DNA from: CAYJRR01 sp964372275 [NCBI: uncultured bacterium]
Lineage (GTDB): Bacteria; CAYJRR01
Direction: 5' to 3'
Length of the DNA stretch: 11,290 nucleotides
Assembly: GCA_964372275.1 (NCBI GenBank)
Contig: CAYJRR010000139.1
Location: 56 to 11,345, forward strand
Below, piece by piece: positions 7,122 through 11,290 of this stretch; position 1 is the first letter of the stretch; the number at the start of each line of letters is the position of its first letter. The notes beneath the pieces were generated by a model, which was not told where the DNA came from, ran no database searches, and was given only the letters and a program-made list of their open reading frames with translations. The position numbers and the translations under genes are program-made.

Positions 7122-9988
7122 AAGTGCGGCGACGACTCCGGCGACACCAGGTGGTCGGATCCGATCCCGACGGCCTCCCCGGTTCGGACCGGGGAGCCGA
7201 GGCGGATCTCGTATTGCCGCAGGTCGACCGTCAGCGTTGCGAACTCGCCGTCCGCGACGCAGCGGCGGGCCGTGATCCAGTAGGTGTCCGGCCCCCGCGG
7301 GACGATCGAGGTGATCTCCCCCGGTTCGCCCTGGTAGTAGCCGAATACCGTTCCGTCGTCTCGGTAGACGCGAACGTTCGACGTGAAGTTGTGGACCGAG
7401 CACGGCGGTGACCCTCCGACGTTGTCGGTCAGCACCACCCAGAAGAGGTCCCCTCCCGAGCCGTCGTCGGAGGTTGCGACGGTGGCCAGCGCAAGCTCCG
7501 TTCCCAGGTTGAAAGTCGCGACGATCGGGGAGGAATACGCGGGGGCAGGAACGGCGGTGGGACGGATCTCGAGGGTGTTTCCGTTCCGCGCCGCGATGAA
7601 GAGGCGATTTGTGCGGTGCGAAACGGCCGCCGCGGCAATGTTAGACGGCAGGGCGAAGCCGGATCCGACCGGACCCGTACGGGTGAACGCGCGCACGACC
7701 GGCGGCGTCGAGGCGGTCTGGGTCGCGGACCAGAGGAAGGGCGTGCTTTGCGGAAGCGGCGCCGATGGCGAGAAGAAGCCGTCGACGGCGAAGCTCCCGA
7801 GGAACGAATGCAGCGTGGTGGTCGACCCGTCCGGGTCGGAGAGGTCGACGTGGTAGATCCCTTTGTGCGTCCCGCCGTACGGGTCCAAGGCCAACGCCCA
7901 TCCGTCGGTCCCGCCCGGCGAACGCTGAAACAGGCTCAGCGGACCCAGCGCGTTGCCCATCCGCTCGACCGGCATCGACACGACGACCCGGCCGTCTTCC
8001 GCCACACGGTTCAGGGTCGACGGCCCCCGTGTGGGGATCCAGACTCCTCCGGTGTCCGCGTCGACCGAGACCGCATGAACCGGCGTCAGCGGAACGCGCG
8101 CCAGAACGCGGCTCGAATCGGGCATCGACGCACGAACCAATCGGTCGTCGGCGTAGAACCAGAGCGCCCCGTCGGGATCGACGAACTGAACCTCGAATTC
8201 GAAACCCGAGAATGCGACCAGCGTGCCGTCGATCTCGGCTCGTAGCCCATCCTCCTCCCACAGCCCGGCCGCCCAGCAGGTGCCGGACCACGGATCGGCG
8301 ACCAGGTGCACCGCGTCGACGGCGTCCGGAATCTCCACTTCGATCGCCTGATCGAGGTCGCAGCCGCCAGACGCCAGGCACGTCGCGTTGACCAGGACCA
8401 GCCCACGGTCGCCGAGCGACAGCCAGAGCCTGTCGGAGTCCACCCACGCCAGTCCGAGCGCATGCGTGTCGCCCAAAGGGAACGGAATCGCATCGGCAGG
8501 CCCGATGCCGGTGTGCCGGACCAGGGTCGCGTCGGACTCGATCCCGGTGAATGGGCTCGAGGAGTAGACCGACCAGACCTCGCCCGAACCGGGTCGCGAA
8601 GCGAGACCGGTCACGACCCGGTCCGGCAACGAATACGGAATGCCCGGAACGAACGTGAACGGCTCCCCGGGCGAGCCAGTCACCGGCGCATCCAGCACCA
8701 CCATCTGTTCGCCGAACGGCGCGAACCACGCGTTTCCCTCGCCGTCGACCGCGGAGAGCAGCCGTCCCTCGACGTAATATCCCGGCGAACCGTACGTTCC
8801 GCTCGCCACCAGTTCGAGGGCCGAGCCCGTGAACGCGAAGGCCTGGTAGGTCGGCGACGGGTACGTGCCCAATGCACCCGTCCAGATCCGCTGGCGGACG
8901 GCGTCGACGACGATACCGACCTTTCCCGTTCCGAGCGTCGGCTGGACGACGATCCCGTCGTCGAAGGTCAGCACCGGCCAACCGTCACTGAGGCGAAGGT
9001 TCGTGGCACCGAACTCCTCGCGGTAGAGGACCGCAACCCGCGGAGGCCCGCCGGCTCCCCGGTATTCGGCGGCGACGTTGATACCGGGTACCGCGCCTGG
9101 AATGTCCGGTTTTCGCAGCTGCGCGTCGTATCGCGTCGGCTGGCCGACGGTCTCTCCGTTGATCGTCAGCGACCAGTTCTCGCCCCACAGGTTCGGGTCG
9201 GTGACCGCGACGGTCGCCTGCTCGACCGACGATGTTGCGAGTCCGTCTCCTACGCGGAGATGCGCCACGACCCGGTGCCGGTCATCGGCGGCGATCGTCC
9301 GGGTGAAACAGGGATCGTCGGGGGTCTCGCGGCAGATCCAGTCCGTCGAGGAACAGGCATCGTTGGTCGCGCTCGCGGGAAACTTCCAGCAATACTCGGC
9401 GAGCTCGGTCCGATCCGGGTCGTACGAGGGCGAAGCGTCGAACGTGATCGTGTAGGACGCTCCCGGCGACCACGCGTGTCCGCCGACCGGCACGGTCCGG
9501 GGAGGATCGCCGATTGCGACGGGCGGGGCGTTGGAGATCGAGACCTGGGTCGTGGCCACCTCGGTGGAGCCGGCGGGATCGCGGGCGGCGACTTCGAACG
9601 TGAGGATCTGCTCCTGGGGCAGCGCCAGCAGCGCGGCACTGGAGAGGACGAACAGGTCGGCCAGGGACCAGTCGCCGCCCTCGAGATCGATCGCCTGGTC
9701 GGTCTCCAGGCGGCGGAATCGGAACTCGAGCGCGTCCCCCTGCGGATCGCGCGAATCGCGCGCCACCAGGGCCATGCAGCGAGTGCGCGCGATCGTCAGC
9801 GTCGGTGCGAAGCTGGAGAGCGAGCTGCCAAGGGCCTGCGCGGAGAGGCAGGGGCCCTGGTCGCCGGCGTCGACGGCGTAGAGGCTCGCCACCGGCGACA
9901 CCGCCGGGTCGTGAGGGTTGTCGCGGGAGGGGAGCGAGCATGCGGCGACGGTGAGGAGAACGGTCCACCGGGCCCGGGAAAGCGCCAT
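7103..9988 (-). CDS. large lipoprotein with two Ig/PKD-like domains and a probable beta-propeller
   Basis: The protein has 961 residues and is not a family I can name. MALSRARWTVLLTVAAC is a lipoprotein signal with lipobox V14-A15-A16-C17. The mature start CSLPSRDNPHDP is a tether style seen in surface lipoproteins. Residues 62-152 look cadherin/Ig-like (ARDPQGDALEFRF). Residues 155-263 are PKD-like (FDASPSYDPD at 183-192, then EYCWKF), with extra cysteines C200, C212, C219 and C227, probably disulfide-bonded. From about 310 to 930 come repeated strand modules with Trp/Phe-rich closings: RIWTGAL, NAWFAPF, EVWSVYS, RLWLSLGDRGL, GALWFYADDRL, GGVWIPTRG, RLFIAARNG. This resembles NHL/SMP-30-type propeller blades. 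It may bind a partner at the cell surface; no catalytic motif is seen. The start at 9986-9988 is chosen for the signal peptide; longer in-frame starts (up to 10075) run into cutA. No Shine-Dalgarno is present, but TATCCT lies 6 nt upstream. Confidence 0.88.
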   Translation of the reverse strand: MALSRARWTVLLTVAACSLPSRDNPHDPAVSPVASLYAVDAGDQGPCLSAQALGSSLSSFAPTLTIARTRCMALVARDSRDPQGDALEFRFRRLETDQAIDLEGGDWSLADLFVLSSAALLALPQEQILTFEVAARDPAGSTEVATTQVSISNAPPVAIGDPPRTVPVGGHAWSPGASYTITFDASPSYDPDRTELAEYCWKFPASATNDACSSTDWICRETPDDPCFTRTIAADDRHRVVAHLRVGDGLATSSVEQATVAVTDPNLWGENWSLTINGETVGQPTRYDAQLRKPDIPGAVPGINVAAEYRGAGGPPRVAVLYREEFGATNLRLSDGWPVLTFDDGIVVQPTLGTGKVGIVVDAVRQRIWTGALGTYPSPTYQAFAFTGSALELVASGTYGSPGYYVEGRLLSAVDGEGNAWFAPFGEQMVVLDAPVTGSPGEPFTFVPGIPYSLPDRVVTGLASRPGSGEVWSVYSSSPFTGIESDATLVRHTGIGPADAIPFPLGDTHALGLAWVDSDRLWLSLGDRGLVLVNATCLASGGCDLDQAIEVEIPDAVDAVHLVADPWSGTCWAAGLWEEDGLRAEIDGTLVAFSGFEFEVQFVDPDGALWFYADDRLVRASMPDSSRVLARVPLTPVHAVSVDADTGGVWIPTRGPSTLNRVAEDGRVVVSMPVERMGNALGPLSLFQRSPGGTDGWALALDPYGGTHKGIYHVDLSDPDGSTTTLHSFLGSFAVDGFFSPSAPLPQSTPFLWSATQTASTPPVVRAFTRTGPVGSGFALPSNIAAAAVSHRTNRLFIAARNGNTLEIRPTAVPAPAYSSPIVATFNLGTELALATVATSDDGSGGDLFWVVLTDNVGGSPPCSVHNFTSNVRVYRDDGTVFGYYQGEPGEITSIVPRGPDTYWITARRCVADGEFATLTVDLRQYEIRLGSPVRTGEAVGIGSDHLVSPESSPHFPIYPN

Positions 9989-9994
9989 CGGGGG

Positions 9995-10000
9995 AGGATA
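9995..10000 (-). promoter_or_regulatory. candidate -10 of the 961-aa lipoprotein (leaderless)
   Basis: TATCCT on the minus strand (4 of 6 matches to TATAAT) ends 6 nt before the ATG at 9988. That leaves no room for a leader, and no Shine-Dalgarno exists. The -35 region is weak (TACCGT with a 17-nt spacer). Confidence 0.4.
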
Positions 10001-10021
10001 GCGCGGGCCGCGGCGGAACGG

Positions 10022-10027
10022 TACCCT
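10022..10027 (+). promoter_or_regulatory. candidate -10 of cutA (leaderless)
   Basis: TACCCT fits TANNNT and ends 7 nt before the cutA ATG, so transcription would start at or next to the A of the ATG. The 46-bp divergent spacer has no Shine-Dalgarno for cutA and no recognisable -35. Confidence 0.38.
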
Positions 10028-10034
10028 CCGCGTC

Positions 10035-10370
10035 ATGGCCACCGACTTCGTCGTCTGTCTCTCCACCGCCTCCAACGCCGAGGAGGCGGAACGGATCGCG
10101 CGCGCGCTCGTGGAGGAGCAGCTCGCGGCGTGCGTGAACCTCGTCCCGGGGGTCCGGTCGATCTACCGCTGGCAGGGAAAGATCGAGGACGGGCAGGAGG
10201 TGTTGCTGGTGATCAAGTCTCGGCGCCGGTTGGTGGAGGACGTCGCCGCGCGCATCAAGTCGCTCCACAGCTACAGCGTGCCGGAGCTGGTCGCGATGGA
10301 GGTGGTCGGCGGCAGCCGCGACTATCTCGACTGGCTCATCGATTCGACCTGGAGCCCGCGCGGACGTTAG
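10035..10370 (+). CDS. cutA: divalent-cation tolerance protein CutA
   Basis: CutA1 is a small, very stable homotrimer with a PII-like ferredoxin fold, linked in E. coli to copper and divalent-metal tolerance. Its molecular role is still debated. The 111-residue protein matches the family along its whole length: the first strand and helix (FVVCLSTASNAEEAERIARAL), LAACVNLVPGVRSIYRWQGKIED at 30-52 with the conserved cysteine C33, the EVLLVIKS strand (55-62), LHSYSVPELVAMEV (77-90), and the terminal YLDWL (97-101). There is no signal peptide, so it is cytoplasmic. No Shine-Dalgarno precedes the ATG, but a TANNNT hexamer 7 nt upstream suggests a leaderless transcript. The gene is divergent from the 961-aa lipoprotein, 46 bp away. 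Its TAG stop overlaps the TAA stop of the opposite-strand zinc-ribbon gene by 3 bp. Confidence 0.97.
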   Translation: MATDFVVCLSTASNAEEAERIARALVEEQLAACVNLVPGVRSIYRWQGKIEDGQEVLLVIKSRRRLVEDVAARIKSLHSYSVPELVAMEVVGGSRDYLDWLIDSTWSPRGR

Positions 10371-11038
10371 GCGGGGGCGGCGGAGCCGCAGGTGGCGCAC
10401 GGTGGGACCGGCGCCGGGATCGCCCACCATCCGTCCCCCAGCCGGATCCGCAGGTCGGCCGCGCCGGGCGGCGGGCGCTTGAGCAGCACCCGGCGTCCGA
10501 CTCTTCCGAGCGTCTCCAGACGGATTTCGGCGTCGCAGTAGATGCACCGCACCCGCGGCGTGCGCCGTAGCGCGTCGATCGCGCGGTGCCGCGCCGGGTA
10601 GAGGGCGGTCAACGCCGTCGACGCCTCTTCGGGCGTGAGGTGCAGCGTCTCCTCCTCCGCGACCTCCACCGTTCCCGATCGCCGGCGCTCTCCGCGCCGC
10701 CGCCACGCCGTCGGCAATCCCCGGAACAGCGCCCAACCGCCGCAGAGGACTCCCAGCGCCAGCACCATCGCCGTCTGGACGTCCCGAACCACCATCTCGC
10801 GCCGCATCTCCGCCGCGCTCCGCTCGAAGCGGGCGATCGCCACCCCGTCGTCGGCGGGTCTCCAACCGTCGCGCAGCCGTTGCCGCGTCTCGTTCCGATT
10901 GCCGTCCGCGACGCGCAACGCACGCTGGAGATCGCCGAGCGACAGACCGCGGTACGGCCGCGGGAGCACCTCCCCCACCGCGGTCGCCGCCACCAGGGCG
11001 ACCGCGGCGAGAAGGTATCGGCGGTGCGACGCGATCAC
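10367..11038 (-). CDS. two-helix membrane protein with split CxxC/CxxC zinc ribbon, coupled to a slipin gene
   Basis: The protein has 223 residues, of a family I do not recognise. A hydrophobic segment at 8-24 is either a first membrane helix or a signal. Residues 30-85 are charged and helical ([28 protein letters not shown]). A second membrane helix spans about 88-106 ([17 protein letters not shown]). A cytoplasmic-looking arginine-rich stretch (112-120) and an acidic loop follow. The C-terminus carries C165-x-x-C168 (RCIYCDAEI) and C214-x-x-C217 (PCATCG), a plausible zinc ribbon with 45 residues between knuckles. The start is a GTG at 11036-11038 that overlaps the upstream slipin TGA as GTGA, so it is translated by coupling. 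Later in-frame ATGs (M78, M82) would lose the first helix. The slipin context suggests a membrane partner of the SPFH protein. The usual slipin partner NfeD is not this protein. Confidence 0.82.
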   Translation of the reverse strand: MIASHRRYLLAAVALVAATAVGEVLPRPYRGLSLGDLQRALRVADGNRNETRQRLRDGWRPADDGVAIARFERSAAEMRREMVVRDVQTAMVLALGVLCGGWALFRGLPTAWRRRGERRRSGTVEVAEEETLHLTPEEASTALTALYPARHRAIDALRRTPRVRCIYCDAEIRLETLGRVGRRVLLKRPPPGAADLRIRLGDGWWAIPAPVPPCATCGSAAPA

Positions 11039-11290
11039 GGCCGGGTGGGCGGTGCGCCGGCGCCGGGCGCGGTTCGCCCGGCGGCGCGGAGGAACGGCTC
11101 GAACAGGTCGATCGGCACCGGGAAGATGATGGTGCTGTTCTTCTCCGCCGAGACCTCGACCAAGGTCTGGAGAAATCGCAGCTGCAGTGCCGACGGCTGC
11201 GCGGCGATGATCGTCGCCGCATCGGTCAGCTTCTGTGCCGCCTGGTCCTCGCCGTCGAGGTCCAGCTCACGCATGGCCCCCGCGGCGTCG
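11035..11290 (-). CDS. slipin/stomatin-like SPFH-family protein, C-terminal fragment (cut by window edge)
   Basis: Only the last 84 complete codons are inside the window; the frame stays open past the right edge. The visible sequence matches the C-terminus of bacterial slipins: [20 protein letters not shown], then [18 protein letters not shown], then [16 protein letters not shown]. This is the coiled segment and the hydrophobic strand that close the SPFH/Band 7 protein. Slipins form oligomeric rings on the inner face of the membrane and organise membrane microdomains, often next to the protease NfeD, which could lie beyond the edge. The tail ([17 protein letters not shown]) is proline/alanine-rich and not conserved. 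The ATG at 11272-11274 is internal, because family-like sequence continues upstream of it. The stop overlaps the GTG start of the zinc-ribbon membrane protein. Confidence 0.88.
   Translation of the reverse strand, partial: DAAGAMRELDLDGEDQAAQKLTDAATIIAAQPSALQLRFLQTLVEVSAEKNSTIIFPVPIDLFEPFLRAAGRTAPGAGAPPTRP

Noticed and set aside
8306-10570. 754-residue + strand frame across the large lipoprotein and cutA
   Set aside because: It overlaps two supported genes and is Arg/Gly-rich without structure.
9282-11222. 646-residue minus-strand frame
   Set aside because: Shadow of the slipin, zinc-ribbon, cutA and lipoprotein genes in another frame, with no signature.

Overview
The window is GC-rich (GC-ending codons dominate every gene) chromosomal DNA from a bacterium with a Gram-negative-type lipoprotein repertoire. 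Three genes begin with lipoprotein signal peptides. The DnaK and the style of the exported proteins (PKD-like and propeller repeats, a vWA lipoprotein, a 'DNPHDP' tail after the lipid cysteine) would suit Myxococcota, Acidobacteriota or a related lineage. That placement is an impression from protein style and cannot be settled by eye. There are no mobile elements, tRNAs, rRNAs or CRISPR arrays, and every gene looks intact except the one cut by the right edge.

Layout. Left part: a secreted protein of unknown family on the + strand (112-978), with a Cys/His/Asp pattern like a papain/C39-type peptidase. It converges with a minus-strand cluster read from 4076 down to 993: a vWA-domain lipoprotein, DNA polymerase IV (dinB), and a small beta-rich lipoprotein whose ATG overlaps the dinB stop. 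Centre: a 254-bp divergent spacer, then dnaK and a 2-Cys peroxiredoxin on the + strand, separated by a long C-rich/stem-loop region. Both have candidate promoters sharing a CGATGGT block at the same distance from a TTG-type -35. Right part: a 961-residue lipoprotein on the minus strand (two Ig/PKD-like domains plus a probable beta-propeller), divergent from cutA over only 46 bp. cutA then runs tail-to-tail into a minus-strand pair: the C-terminus of a slipin/stomatin-like protein (truncated by the window) and a GTG-started two-helix membrane protein with a split CxxC/CxxC zinc-ribbon, coupled by a GTGA overlap.

Functionally the recognised genes are stress and maintenance genes: protein folding (DnaK), peroxide removal (peroxiredoxin), translesion synthesis (DinB), metal tolerance (CutA) and membrane quality (slipin). 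They alternate with cell-envelope lipoproteins of unknown role. The most interesting regulatory signal is the way starts are marked. Genes with a Shine-Dalgarno (dnaK, peroxiredoxin, vWA) and coupled genes (4-bp overlaps) are set apart from three genes without any Shine-Dalgarno (dinB, the 961-aa lipoprotein, cutA). Each of those three has a TANNNT hexamer 6-7 nt before its ATG, as expected of leaderless transcripts. I did not find a clear novel multi-gene system. The best leads are the peptidase-like secreted protein, the slipin/zinc-ribbon pair and the lipoprotein-dinB-lipoprotein cluster.
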